A DNA stretch of 64,000 nt, taken from Opitutales bacterium (lineage in GTDB: Bacteria; Verrucomicrobiota; Verrucomicrobiia; Opitutales; Seribacteraceae). Where the stretch lies: positions 1 through 64,000 of the forward strand of contig JAOHKZ010000005.1 of NCBI GenBank assembly GCA_028101545.1. The letters are read 5' to 3'. Made by a program: the position numbers and the translations under genes. Shown here one piece after another: positions 55,001-62,806 of this stretch. The notes under the pieces were generated by a model that made no database searches, was not told the DNA's origin, and saw only the letters and a program-made list of their open reading frames with translations. How positions within the stretch are numbered: the first letter of the stretch is position 1; every line of letters starts with the position of its first letter.

Positions 55001-55577
55001 GCCCCGGACCAGCCACTCCATCAAATTCAAAATCTGTGATCGGAACATCATTGATAAATGTCTGATAGCGATCATCGAGCGACCGGATCAAAAATGAGTT
55101 CCATTCACTTGGTTTGAAGGCGCCTTTGATTGGTTTTGTTTTTTCCTTCTCCATATCAGGACTAAGCCAAAGTTGTCTGGAACCATCCTTTTTCTTCATC
55201 GCTTCGCCGTATATAAAGCCTGACCTGCCTCCGGCGATTTCAACCTGGGGTCCAATCAGGTGAGCACCTTCACGCAATGGTATGGAGCGAATTTGGCAAC
55301 CTGAGTTCAGTCCGAGATCCAGTTTCACCTCAAACTTGAGCTCGAGATTACGGTATTTCTGCTTGGTTGTCATGAACCCATTTCCTTCTTTTGGGACCGA
55401 GATACCGACAATGCTTTGATCAACAATTTCATAGGTGTGCTTACCACCGGTCTGAAACCATCCGTCAAAGGACTTACCGTCGAACAGCTTGACCCAATCT
55501 GCAGCCCCGGCAAAAGGAGCAAAGAGGGTCATCATAAATAGACAAAGTAAAAAGGAATGAGTTTGATAGGATTTCAT
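52023..55577 (-). CDS. DUF1080 - propeller - cytochrome c fusion protein
   Basis: 1184 aa, exported (signal FLLCLFMMTLFAPFAGA). A DUF1080 / 3-keto-disaccharide hydrolase-like domain (~27-215; WVKLFDGKSFDGWFQ, LGLNSGCQIRS, VRFRNIYLKE) is followed by an acidic linker (EEEVEDDEAV), a DUF6797-like region (~235-500; YRWHKMDYGPALKASYSI, TVTFDHKNGEYFNYW), a dehydrogenase-type beta-propeller (~560-980; DRIDVPFDNPWGSMMLF, LRVIDGLPHVMTRGGIV) and a C-terminal cytochrome c with C1068-IGC-H1072 and a likely distal Met in AAMPGFGP. Heme and a 3-keto-sugar hydrolase in one chain point to linked oxidation and cleavage; this is inference. The 126-bp gap upstream may hold its promoter. Confidence 0.85.
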   Translation of the reverse strand: MKSYQTHSFLLCLFMMTLFAPFAGAADWVKLFDGKSFDGWFQTGGKHTYEIVDQSIVGISVPKEGNGFMTTKQKYRNLELKFEVKLDLGLNSGCQIRSIPLREGAHLIGPQVEIAGGRSGFIYGEAMKKKDGSRQLWLSPDMEKEKTKPIKGAFKPSEWNSFLIRSLDDRYQTFINDVPITDFEFDGVAGPGHIGLQVHGVKKPELVGKKVRFRNIYLKEVQSVEEEVEDDEAVSTTVSPPKIEPALYPYLDTSKGRAGYEFAGEETNTYRMYDFYKRQAKHHLQKDQELNLLPAYTDLDGGIFGHWGNYSENGHKDYRWHKMDYGPALKASYSINIKNRAAKGNMLNLLLPGDYTVTFDHKNGEYFNYWKGRPTFNPHRWGLIHGVIVPTGVKPSDLSAWFGPIERDGQSISRYLGHYTYGRRVMMHYEIGDTRFLENISRMKNGCFVRMVSALEKGVALFPIKLDGYKDWEIKTNGNMIVGTKDGRSIVGAAKSFSKDKGTLLSPDLKKGKWISSATANAYKVYYWEGPSAEADKVISSIKADQKTDPLPMWTKGGKANWPQLFKEKVKIAGSDKAYVIDRIDVPFDNPWGSMMLFSGIDFDQDGAAYICTLMGDLWKVMGLEAGMKEVTWKRYATGLDQPFGLRVIDGLPHVMTRGGIVCPKDLNEDDEADYYEEYFSFPSYKYMGHTGTFGFHIDKERNMYFVNSTSAYRKPWNKDPEQLASGMRNAMAVGASQDGVFLVGPQEGIWTPSSAVLEMQKGDYYGMGPDHLNKDSYKENDKKITPAMAYLPRGIDNSTGGFEFPVSERFGPLSGEIVGLSYGYGSWYQILRNDDYADYNRAQGTIVPLPGEFRAGGMRGAINPKDGMFYAVGSDGWGNYSLDDGSLERVRYTGNPYPMLKKVHGYENGIELQFSSKLSGKAASQAKSYFVQQWNYEYSPAYGSLEYSVKRPSQEGHDRVRVKSVKILPDQKSVFLEIPNLLPALQTHIFAELETEEGPLEMNAFATLVHLDKAKKGFAEPMPALKSRTASLRIRGSKADKERVALNTANTPKGRIRAGETLFKMFCIGCHGPEGKGLPSIAPTLHSDWVSGDREILVKVLLKGLGGQIKVNGELQNYEAAMPGFGPALGDDEIASILSYVRSAWTDAPADVTSAFVKKIRGAEKGKTGPYEAQQLWERVAPR

Positions 55578-55703
55578 TTAATTAATTGTGCTACATTTTC
55601 TCCGGTTCGCCTATCCAAGTAAAATATTTTGTAACAATTTCATTATAATTAATGAATTAAGGAGAGCATTTGTTTCCAAAAAATTCAGGAAACTCGTTAT
55701 TTT

Positions 55704-57071
55704 TTATTTCCTCCTAGGCATCATCTGAGCCCCCACTTGGTCTCGCCATGCCTCCAGCTCGCTTTTCAATTCGGCAGTTTTATCTTTCATACTGGCACTC
55801 AGGTCCCTGCTTTCACCGGGATCGCTCATCAAATCATACAGTTCATAAGCTCCATCTTCTCCATAAGCCGACTGCTCGAACCATTCAATCAGCTTGTACC
55901 GTCCTTTACGAATAGCTCCTGAAGGTGCAATGCCAAGACCATGATAATGCGGATAGTGCCAACAAAGGGATTCACGGGTAAGTTTCGCTCCTGAATCCCT
56001 AAGAACAGGCAGTAGACTGACCCCATCGATGTCCTTTTCCCTGGAAATGCCACCCGCAAGGTCAGTGAAAGTGGGAAAGAAATCATTACTGATAACAAAT
56101 TGTGCCGATTCAGTCCCGGGTTTTACCACTCCGGGCCATCGAATGATCAACGGCATACGAATACCGGCTTCGTAAAGATCCCCTTTGGAACCTCTGAAGG
56201 GCTTACCCTCCTTACTACCCTTTTGTCCATTATCAGAATTAAAAACCACCAGGGTATTATTTTCCAACTCAAGCTCCACGAGAGTATCCAGTATCGTGCC
56301 TATGCTTTTGTCCAAAGTCTCGAGCATGGCGGCCTGTTTCGGATTATTGGTTTTAAGTTTTTTTAACTCAGGTTTCTTTGCATATTTCTCGATCAGCGAC
56401 TTCTTCTCAATCTCAGGGTCATGAATACTGTTATGGGTAACATAGCAGAAAAAGGGTTGATCCTTATTCTTTTTGATAAACGCAACCGATCTTTCGGTAA
56501 TCTCCCTCACATGGTGCCAATCCTCATCAAATTTGCTTTTGGGACCTGCGCCAGGCTTATGGGTTGTCAGCACATCATCAAAACCCTGAGAGCCTGGATC
56601 CCCCGGACGGCCAAGCTTGTATTTCTTATCCTTATTGAGGTGCCATTTCCCAAAATGCCCGGTTGCATACCCCGCATCCTTGAGGACTTCCGCTATGGTT
56701 ACCTCCCCAAGAGGAAGCTCTTTCTTCCAGTCCGGAGTGATCAGTTTTGAATTTTTTGAACTGCGACCGGGTATGTAATCGGTCAGATGAAGACGGGCTG
56801 GATGTTTTCCGGTCATAATACTTGCCCGGGTGGGAGAACATACCGGACTTGCAGCATAAGCATTCGAAAACTTCAGTCCGTTTTTGGCCAACTTATCAAT
56901 ATGCGGGGTCTCATAAAAAGTACTGCCATAAGCTCCGACCTGATGTCTGCCGAGATCATCGGCGAGGATAAATATAATATTTGGTTTCTTGGAACTTTGC
57001 TTTGCACCTGCGGTGAAAAAAGGTGAGGTCAAGACAAGGCCGATGAACAAAGATATATAAAAGGACTTCAT
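55704..57071 (-). CDS. Exported S1 sulfatase
   Basis: 455 aa from the ATG at 57071, seven codons inside the track ORF, which starts the signal peptide (FYISLFIGLVLTSPFFTAGA). LADDLGRHQVGAYGS and the formylglycine motif C78-S-P-T-R with ASIMTGKHPARLHLTDYIPG; GKWHLNKDK and NSDNGQKGSKEG are present. The C-terminus is QMMPRRK. It lies 85 nt after the ThuA gene, same strand. Confidence 0.92.
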   Translation of the reverse strand: MKSFYISLFIGLVLTSPFFTAGAKQSSKKPNIIFILADDLGRHQVGAYGSTFYETPHIDKLAKNGLKFSNAYAASPVCSPTRASIMTGKHPARLHLTDYIPGRSSKNSKLITPDWKKELPLGEVTIAEVLKDAGYATGHFGKWHLNKDKKYKLGRPGDPGSQGFDDVLTTHKPGAGPKSKFDEDWHHVREITERSVAFIKKNKDQPFFCYVTHNSIHDPEIEKKSLIEKYAKKPELKKLKTNNPKQAAMLETLDKSIGTILDTLVELELENNTLVVFNSDNGQKGSKEGKPFRGSKGDLYEAGIRMPLIIRWPGVVKPGTESAQFVISNDFFPTFTDLAGGISREKDIDGVSLLPVLRDSGAKLTRESLCWHYPHYHGLGIAPSGAIRKGRYKLIEWFEQSAYGEDGAYELYDLMSDPGESRDLSASMKDKTAELKSELEAWRDQVGAQMMPRRK

Positions 57072-57156
57072 AGGTTGAAAATGTAAGCCCATATTCCTAA
57101 GTCACCCGAATAGAAGCAATTCAGAAGCTTACATTTTGTATAAATAAACGCAGTCG

Positions 57157-58029
57157 TTACTTGGATTTTTTCTTTTTCTTTGAAGATGTAATTTCGAAAG
57201 TATTGATCTTTGTATCCGCACTTGGAACTTTCTGATCAGCCGCCCAAAAAATTCCGTTAATTATCAATCTTACCGAATTGGGATCTCCAAAATCATTAAG
57301 ATGACCAAGGGAAGTGGAAAAAGTTCTGCCTCCCCATTTGTTGGTCCATGTCCATGCCACCACATCCGTCATTTCCGGCTTAAGATGATGCGTACCAAAT
57401 CGGTTTGTTCGTACTGCAGCTTTTTTATCCCTTGGGTGCCCAGTCCCCAATAAAAGAGGTGTGGTTCCTTTTTCCATTTTGGTCAGATAGAGCGTACCCC
57501 GGGATCCCCAATTTTCATCAGCTTGAACGCCGGTAAAAACCGGGTGTTTATTCCTCCCCTGCTCCACTTTCAGGCGAGTGGGACCACTAAGATGAATGCG
57601 GTAGGGTGAACCAAGAGCATCCCGGCCAAACCCATCGTTCCACTTTTGATTGGGATGTTCATCAGGATAATTAAACCCGTGCGTGCTCGTCCGAAAACCC
57701 ACCACTGGCTTTCCTGATTTCAGGTAATCGGTGATATGAACGAGTTGTTGATCATCAATTTTTAAAAACCGGGTATAGAAAATGGCTAGATCTGCTTTTT
57801 TCAATGCTTCCAGACCCGGTAATCCCCTCTTGTCTTTTTCTGGATCCCAGTCCGGATTAATTACGGTTGTCTTAAAACCGAGACGCTCGATTTCGGATGC
57901 GAGCATCGGCATCGATTTCTGGGGGGAATAATGATGAGTACCCACCACAAATAACGCATGTGGTTTCTCTCCATGCAGAAAAGAGAGAGCACATACGAAG
58001 AAGGAAAGAAAGAATAATTTAAATATCAT
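57157..58029 (-). CDS. ThuA-like domain secreted protein with Lys-rich tail
   Basis: 290 aa with signal peptide IFKLFFLSFFVCALSFLHG. The ThuA fold shows as HALFVVGTHHYSPQKSMPML, ADLAIFYTRFLKIDD, GKPVVGFRTSTHGFNYP and VRLIINGIFWAADQKVP. The last residues SSKKKKKSK form a basic tail. It is closer to the ThuA part at 62807 (HHYSP / EYHSEETCPA-type start, GFRTSTHGF / GLRTTTHAF) than to the one at 22457. It lies 56 nt after a sulfatase gene. Confidence 0.85.
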   Translation of the reverse strand: MIFKLFFLSFFVCALSFLHGEKPHALFVVGTHHYSPQKSMPMLASEIERLGFKTTVINPDWDPEKDKRGLPGLEALKKADLAIFYTRFLKIDDQQLVHITDYLKSGKPVVGFRTSTHGFNYPDEHPNQKWNDGFGRDALGSPYRIHLSGPTRLKVEQGRNKHPVFTGVQADENWGSRGTLYLTKMEKGTTPLLLGTGHPRDKKAAVRTNRFGTHHLKPEMTDVVAWTWTNKWGGRTFSTSLGHLNDFGDPNSVRLIINGIFWAADQKVPSADTKINTFEITSSKKKKKSK

Positions 58030-58085
58030 GACGGAGGAGATTTTATTTGGGTTTTACTAGAATTTCCATCTTTTCAGGCCCCAGA

Positions 58086-59507
58086 CTACTCAACAGGCGG
58101 CTTGTAGGCATCTTCGTTCACCAGCCTCGGCTGAACCTTGGTCCACCATCTGTCGTATATCGCACGCAGTTGGGCCACTACTTCGGGATATTCATTGATA
58201 ACGTTTTTAGTTTCACCGGGGTCGTTTTTGAGGTCGAAAAGCTCCTCCCCATTCTTGTTATTCACCAGAGTAAATCGTTTGTTCTGGATCGAAACTCTTT
58301 TGTGTTTCGATTGGGCGGCCTGGCCCGGTTCCCAGGCACCCACGTGGTGCACCAAATGCCGGTCGTCCTCCCAATCAGTCGCAGGGTTCTTAAGTATAGG
58401 AATAAGGCTGCGTCCCTCTACCTGTTGCTTAAGCTGATCCGTCATAGGAGTACCGGTAATTTCCAGCAGGGTTGGCATGATGTCCATTTGGCTTATCAAT
58501 GTTGTGCATTCAACACCACCCTTAATACCGCCGCCCGGCCATCTGAAGAATGCAGGTACACGGGTACCGCCCTGATATGGGTGACCCTTTTGACCATTCA
58601 TCCCGGCATTGTAAACTTTCGCAGTTCCCGAAGCGCCATTGTCACTTCCAATGAAGATGAATAAAGTGTTGTCAGCGATTCCCCATTCTTCGAGTTGCTG
58701 AATCAGCTCGCCGATACATTTATCGATGTATTCAACCTCCCAATAGATCTTCGCAACCTGTACATTCATTTGCGGATGGGATCCAAGAAATTTTTTATAA
58801 TCTTCATTCGGCATATCACTCGAATCGGCTTTGTAAGGGCCGTGGGGCGATTTTGGTGGGAGATAAACGAAGAAGGGTTTCTTTGTCTGACGTTGAACAT
58901 CCATCCACTCTGTTGCCTTATTAAAAAATAAATCAGTGGGATAAGTGCCATCCATTCTCTTCGGGTTTCCATTGTGAGAGATAGTGGCTTTCATTCTTGA
59001 GCCCTTTTCGTAAACCCAGCTAACATCGAACCCGCGATTCTCAGGACGGTAAGGCCCTTCTCTACCATTGTGCCACTTGCCAAACATACCCGTGACATAC
59101 CCGGCTGTTTTCAGGGCTTGTGGCAGAGTGATCGTATCCAGGCTCAAGCGCTCGCGCCCTTGGATGGTATGCGTAACACCACTCATAAATTCATGGCGAC
59201 CGCTCAGGAGTTTAGCACGACTGGGAGAGCACCTTGCACTGGAGTGATACTGCGTTAAGAGCAAACTTTGTTCCTTAAGGGAATCTATATTTGGGGTCTT
59301 TATGACCGGATTACCGAAACAGGAATGATTCCCATAACTGGAATCATCCGGCATAATTATAATAATGTTTGGCTTGGAACCTTTTAAAGCTTTTGCCTCA
59401 ACTCCTATTGAGAATGTCATCATTGCCATGATCCCGCAAATGAACATGAACGCTTTTGTGCAATTCCAAATTGTTGAGCCAAAAAATCGATTAATCGTTT
59501 TTTCCAT
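58086..59507 (-). CDS. Exported S1 sulfatase, 'SPTCSPTR'-related group
   Basis: 473 aa from the ATG at 59507, which precedes the signal peptide (AFMFICGIMAMMTFSIGVEA); the track start adds 21 residues. PDDSSYGNHSCFG keeps both metal-site Asp residues but alters the usual QGxGD. The formylglycine motif is C93-S-P-S-R, followed by AKLLSGRHEFMSGVTHT. GKWHNGREG replaces GKWHLG and GSDNGASG is present. Overall layout matches domain 1 of the double sulfatase and the gene at 20381 with more divergence. It precedes ThuA by 56 nt. Confidence 0.9.
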   Translation of the reverse strand: MEKTINRFFGSTIWNCTKAFMFICGIMAMMTFSIGVEAKALKGSKPNIIIIMPDDSSYGNHSCFGNPVIKTPNIDSLKEQSLLLTQYHSSARCSPSRAKLLSGRHEFMSGVTHTIQGRERLSLDTITLPQALKTAGYVTGMFGKWHNGREGPYRPENRGFDVSWVYEKGSRMKATISHNGNPKRMDGTYPTDLFFNKATEWMDVQRQTKKPFFVYLPPKSPHGPYKADSSDMPNEDYKKFLGSHPQMNVQVAKIYWEVEYIDKCIGELIQQLEEWGIADNTLFIFIGSDNGASGTAKVYNAGMNGQKGHPYQGGTRVPAFFRWPGGGIKGGVECTTLISQMDIMPTLLEITGTPMTDQLKQQVEGRSLIPILKNPATDWEDDRHLVHHVGAWEPGQAAQSKHKRVSIQNKRFTLVNNKNGEELFDLKNDPGETKNVINEYPEVVAQLRAIYDRWWTKVQPRLVNEDAYKPPVE

Positions 59508-59613
59508 ATTTAGTAATGTTTCGAATATCGAAATTGTTTCCAAAAAAAAGCAAATTTGTAAATTAGCCATTAGTCTAATCCTTTGAGTCCTAGCCAGGAA
59601 GAACCGTCCAAGA

Positions 59614-60282
59614 TTAGCTGATTCTTTCGCTAAATTCTACAAGGTCTGAAACTGTAATCGTTGGCTCAATACCCCATGGGTCAAAAACTGCACCGAAGGA
59701 TCTTTTCACCCATGCAGATTGAAGCCCGGCTGAAGTGGCACCTATCACATCAAATGGATTGCTTGAAACCAACCAGGCTTCACTGGCAGTTGATTCTGAC
59801 TCTCTTAAAAAATGAAGATAGACGGATGGATCCGGCTTAAACGACTTAACATTGTCAACGCTAACAACCCCAGTGAAGAATTTCCTAAGATCAGCGGCAT
59901 TGAGCAGTGCTTCTACATCTTCACATTTCCCATTTGAAAAAGCATACAATTTATGCCCCGACTCAACCAAATCGGATAAACCATTTACGGTGTCTGGAAA
60001 TGGAGGTAACTCTTTATAAAATTTCAACAACGAGTCTTTCTGAGAATCAGAAAGATCAGCCTGATAATAGTCTGAAGTGTAGTCTAATGCCTGTCTCGTG
60101 CAGATAGAAAAATCCTCATAATCTTGCATCAACCCTTTCCGAAAAGAGTACTCCAATTGTTTATTTCTCCATGTTAAAGAGAATTCCTCAGCAAGATCTC
60201 CAATAAAACCTTTTAGAAGGAAAACGACTCCCTGGATATCAAAGAGAGTTCCGTAAATGTCGAATGCGATTTTTAAAGGCAT
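59614..60282 (-). CDS. Haloacid dehalogenase type II (HAD superfamily)
   Basis: 222 aa, no signal peptide, so cytoplasmic. D8 in FDIYGTLFD is the HAD nucleophile in the dehalogenase-type DxYGT form. FSNGKCEDVEALL gives motif II, VKSFKPDPSVYLHFL gives the conserved Lys and Tyr, and SSNPFDVIGATSAGLQSAWVKR gives the SSNxxD motif. This pattern is typical of L-2-haloacid dehalogenases. It is the only clearly cytoplasmic non-sugar enzyme in the last 12 kb; the presence of halogenated algal compounds is one possible reason. The gaps are 106 nt to the sulfatase and 68 nt to the glycosidase. Confidence 0.85.
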   Translation of the reverse strand: MPLKIAFDIYGTLFDIQGVVFLLKGFIGDLAEEFSLTWRNKQLEYSFRKGLMQDYEDFSICTRQALDYTSDYYQADLSDSQKDSLLKFYKELPPFPDTVNGLSDLVESGHKLYAFSNGKCEDVEALLNAADLRKFFTGVVSVDNVKSFKPDPSVYLHFLRESESTASEAWLVSSNPFDVIGATSAGLQSAWVKRSFGAVFDPWGIEPTITVSDLVEFSERIS

Positions 60283-60350
60283 AGATTGATAGAAATCAAT
60301 CTAGCAAAAACAAAAGCTTAAAGCACTAGAAATTAACTTTGATCAATAAC

Positions 60351-61958
60351 CTAACCCTCAAAGTATGCGATCAGTTGATCGATCTTGGGAAGTACTGTGT
60401 CGTCTTCGCCTGCGTGTAATTTAATCTCAACCTGAAAACCTCTGCCTGCCGGCAAATCGGAAAAGGAGACTTTTGCGGGCTTACAATCAACCTGTTTTGA
60501 GAAGCCTTTGATTTTTGAATAAGTTTCTTCAGCATCCTGCCATTTTGACCATTGATCGATCTTGCCGTCGCCATCCTTATCGACTCCTGCCCTTAGTTTG
60601 GCCATACCGACCCAGGGGCCATCGCTAACGAAGTCAGTAGCTGTCTGGGTAATCAGATAAAATTTACCATCCGCAAACATGACGTCGGGGTCGGGGTGAC
60701 CGGAGCCAATATGTCCATAGAAACGAAATGGTTTATTGATATCTTCTGAAGTAAAGAGTGCGACGCTCATGCCACTACGATCATGTACACCGGCTGGATC
60801 GTAGTCGCCCACGAGGTAATACTGTCCATCGATGGCAATGGCGGCCCAGTCCCCGAAAGCATCCTGTTCGGGCTCATGGATTTCATAGGTCACCACTTTC
60901 TCCTCATCATTCCAATGGGGATGCTCAAAGGTGGCCGTCCTACCGGTTGGCTTGGTTCGATAGTCCACCGCAGGTTCAAGAATTTTGAAATTTCCGATTC
61001 CGTCATCACTCACCATATGACTGGCCAAGGGTGAGTCCCATGAACGTTTGGAAGCATTGATTGGCTGCCAATTTTCCGAAATCATATGAAATTTTCCCTC
61101 TAGGTCCCGAATCACGCCCACATCCGAACCGCCCCAGGGTGCGTCGAATGCGAGACCTTTGTCTTCGCCGGGCATACCATCCCGCAAGTCGCTATCGATG
61201 ATGAGATGTGGATCCCGGTCATTGGGGCGGTCGTAATAGAAATAGGTTTTACCCTCCTTGTATTCCGCCGTGGTCACGGTCGGAGCCATGGCCGTGGGAC
61301 CGTAATGCACCCAATTGATCATGTCGCGACTGTGCCAGGCATGGTAACCACTTTTCCAAGCTCGTTGGTAGGGGCGATCAGTGACTTCTGCCTTGGTTTC
61401 GGCTGGGCGATATTGATTCGGAAAAGGAGTCGTTACTAGTTTCTCGTCATACCCTTCAAGGCTTACTTCTTCCGGTTCGAACCCATCAAGAGTGAACCCA
61501 AGAGGCGGAGGTGGCTTCCTTTTTTTGTTCTTGGCTTCTTCAACCTTTTTTTGATGCCATTCTACGATTTGCTCGGCTGATCGGTACTGAGCGATAGCCC
61601 AATGATCATTGGGACCATGACTGATCAAGACCGGTGCATTCCTCATATTAAGATTGTATATGGAATACGGTTTCCAGTTCATCCATTCGACACTTTGCTT
61701 AAGCTCGATGTCCCGCAAATTGGCCGGCTTGGCGAATTTTTTCAACTTACTGGTGAAGGATACCTCTCGCTTCTGTGCGATGGCATGTCCATCTGCGACC
61801 TTGACCCCTTTGGACTTAGAAATGAATCCCTGCCAATCCTTGGTCGTGGAAACTTTCCAACGAGGATCTGTCTTATTGGGAGTTGCCTGAAGTGATGTCG
61901 CTAAACTGATGACCATGGTAACCAAGCCATAAACGAAAATAGAGAATAATTTATTCAT
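60351..61958 (-). CDS. Secreted beta-propeller glycosidase-like protein
   Basis: 535 aa from the ATG at 61958, which opens the signal peptide (LFSIFVYGLVTMVISLATSLQA); the longer track ORF runs into the SGNH gene in another frame. Repeated propeller strands are visible: GYHAWHSRDMINWVHYGP, TYFYYDRPNDRDPHLIID, SDVGVIRDLEGKFHMISENWQPINASK, ATFEHPHWND, YEIHEPEQDAFGDWAAIAIDGQYYLVGDYD and SGHPDPDVMFADGKFYLI. It is paralogous to the last ~490 residues of the giant protein. The acid-rich 'PNDRDPH' and 'HPDPD' motifs recall clan GH43/GH117-type glycosidases, but the family cannot be fixed from sequence alone. It lies 52 nt after the SGNH gene. Confidence 0.75.
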   Translation of the reverse strand: MNKLFSIFVYGLVTMVISLATSLQATPNKTDPRWKVSTTKDWQGFISKSKGVKVADGHAIAQKREVSFTSKLKKFAKPANLRDIELKQSVEWMNWKPYSIYNLNMRNAPVLISHGPNDHWAIAQYRSAEQIVEWHQKKVEEAKNKKRKPPPPLGFTLDGFEPEEVSLEGYDEKLVTTPFPNQYRPAETKAEVTDRPYQRAWKSGYHAWHSRDMINWVHYGPTAMAPTVTTAEYKEGKTYFYYDRPNDRDPHLIIDSDLRDGMPGEDKGLAFDAPWGGSDVGVIRDLEGKFHMISENWQPINASKRSWDSPLASHMVSDDGIGNFKILEPAVDYRTKPTGRTATFEHPHWNDEEKVVTYEIHEPEQDAFGDWAAIAIDGQYYLVGDYDPAGVHDRSGMSVALFTSEDINKPFRFYGHIGSGHPDPDVMFADGKFYLITQTATDFVSDGPWVGMAKLRAGVDKDGDGKIDQWSKWQDAEETYSKIKGFSKQVDCKPAKVSFSDLPAGRGFQVEIKLHAGEDDTVLPKIDQLIAYFEG

Positions 61959-62010
61959 AGGAGGAAGTTCGTAGAATCTAAAGGCTGAATCCTTGGAGGT
62001 AAAAATTGGA

Positions 62011-62766
62011 CTAAGGTCTGCCGTCTTCCGCAGGCTGTTCTCCTTTGATAAGTGCATAGCCCTGGCGCACGAAGCGTTGGCCGAGAATGATGTAACCTTC
62101 CGGTCTGTTGTAGTGAACTGCGTTGCTGACCTTCCCATCCTTTTCTCGATCATTGAGATCATCCACATCGACCCAGGCACCACTAGGATCTTCATCGACA
62201 ATTTCCATCTGGATCTTTCGCATGGCCGCCCAACTTTCTTTTTTCTCACCAGCATCGCTTAAGCGGCCGATGACGATGTTCATGTCGGGTCGCTTCAAAT
62301 CACGGCGCAATTTACTAATCAATAGCTTCAAGGCATCTTTATAGGCAGGCTGTCCGCCGCCGTTGGCATCGCGTTCTCCCTGCATCCAGCAAAATGTTAC
62401 GGAATTGAACTTAGGATGTTTCTTCAACATCTCCTTGTACTGATCCAAAATCGGTTGATAAAACTCTACCTCCCCACCCTTGTGAATTCTTTTTATGTCG
62501 TTTTCACGGAGTCCATTCTTTTTTGCAATATCCTGCCATTCTTCGAGCCACCTGCATATGGGCTGTCCACCTTTTGCCACTTTGATATAAACAACCTTTT
62601 CATCCTTAAAAAGTTTCTTTGCCTCCGGCATGAACCCGGTCTCCGGATCCATGCCCTGCATATTGGATTGCCCGGATAGGACAAAAAGATGAACGGGGTT
62701 CTCCGCTTCAGCTTTAACAATGAGAAATGCACTTAGTGCGAGTGATAGTACGGTTATTATTTTCAT
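62011..62766 (-). CDS. Secreted SGNH esterase (sialate O-acetylesterase-like)
   Basis: 251 aa with signal peptide ITVLSLALSAFLIVKAEA. LFVLSGQS34NM, GQPICRWLEEW, FCWMQGERDA, NIVIGRLSDAG, and the late AVHYNRPEGYIILG give the complete triad. It ends EQPAEDGRP, almost identical to the gene at 49787, so they are recent paralogues. It lies 52 nt before the propeller glycosidase; the same order (SGNH before glycosidase) exists inside the giant protein. Confidence 0.9.
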   Translation of the reverse strand: MKIITVLSLALSAFLIVKAEAENPVHLFVLSGQSNMQGMDPETGFMPEAKKLFKDEKVVYIKVAKGGQPICRWLEEWQDIAKKNGLRENDIKRIHKGGEVEFYQPILDQYKEMLKKHPKFNSVTFCWMQGERDANGGGQPAYKDALKLLISKLRRDLKRPDMNIVIGRLSDAGEKKESWAAMRKIQMEIVDEDPSGAWVDVDDLNDREKDGKVSNAVHYNRPEGYIILGQRFVRQGYALIKGEQPAEDGRP

Positions 62767-62806
62767 ATAAAAATTCAGATGTTTAATGCCTCGTTTATTT
62801 CGCTAT

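Noticed and set aside
60351-61958. Firm GH117 assignment for the propeller glycosidase
   Set aside because: The acid-rich propeller motifs fit the clan in general, but motifs remembered for characterised GH117 enzymes are not clearly present, so only a clan-level call is made.
61959-62255. N-terminal extension of the propeller glycosidase ORF (start at 62255)
   Set aside because: It overlaps the SGNH gene in another frame and lacks protein-like sequence; the signal peptide starts at 61958.
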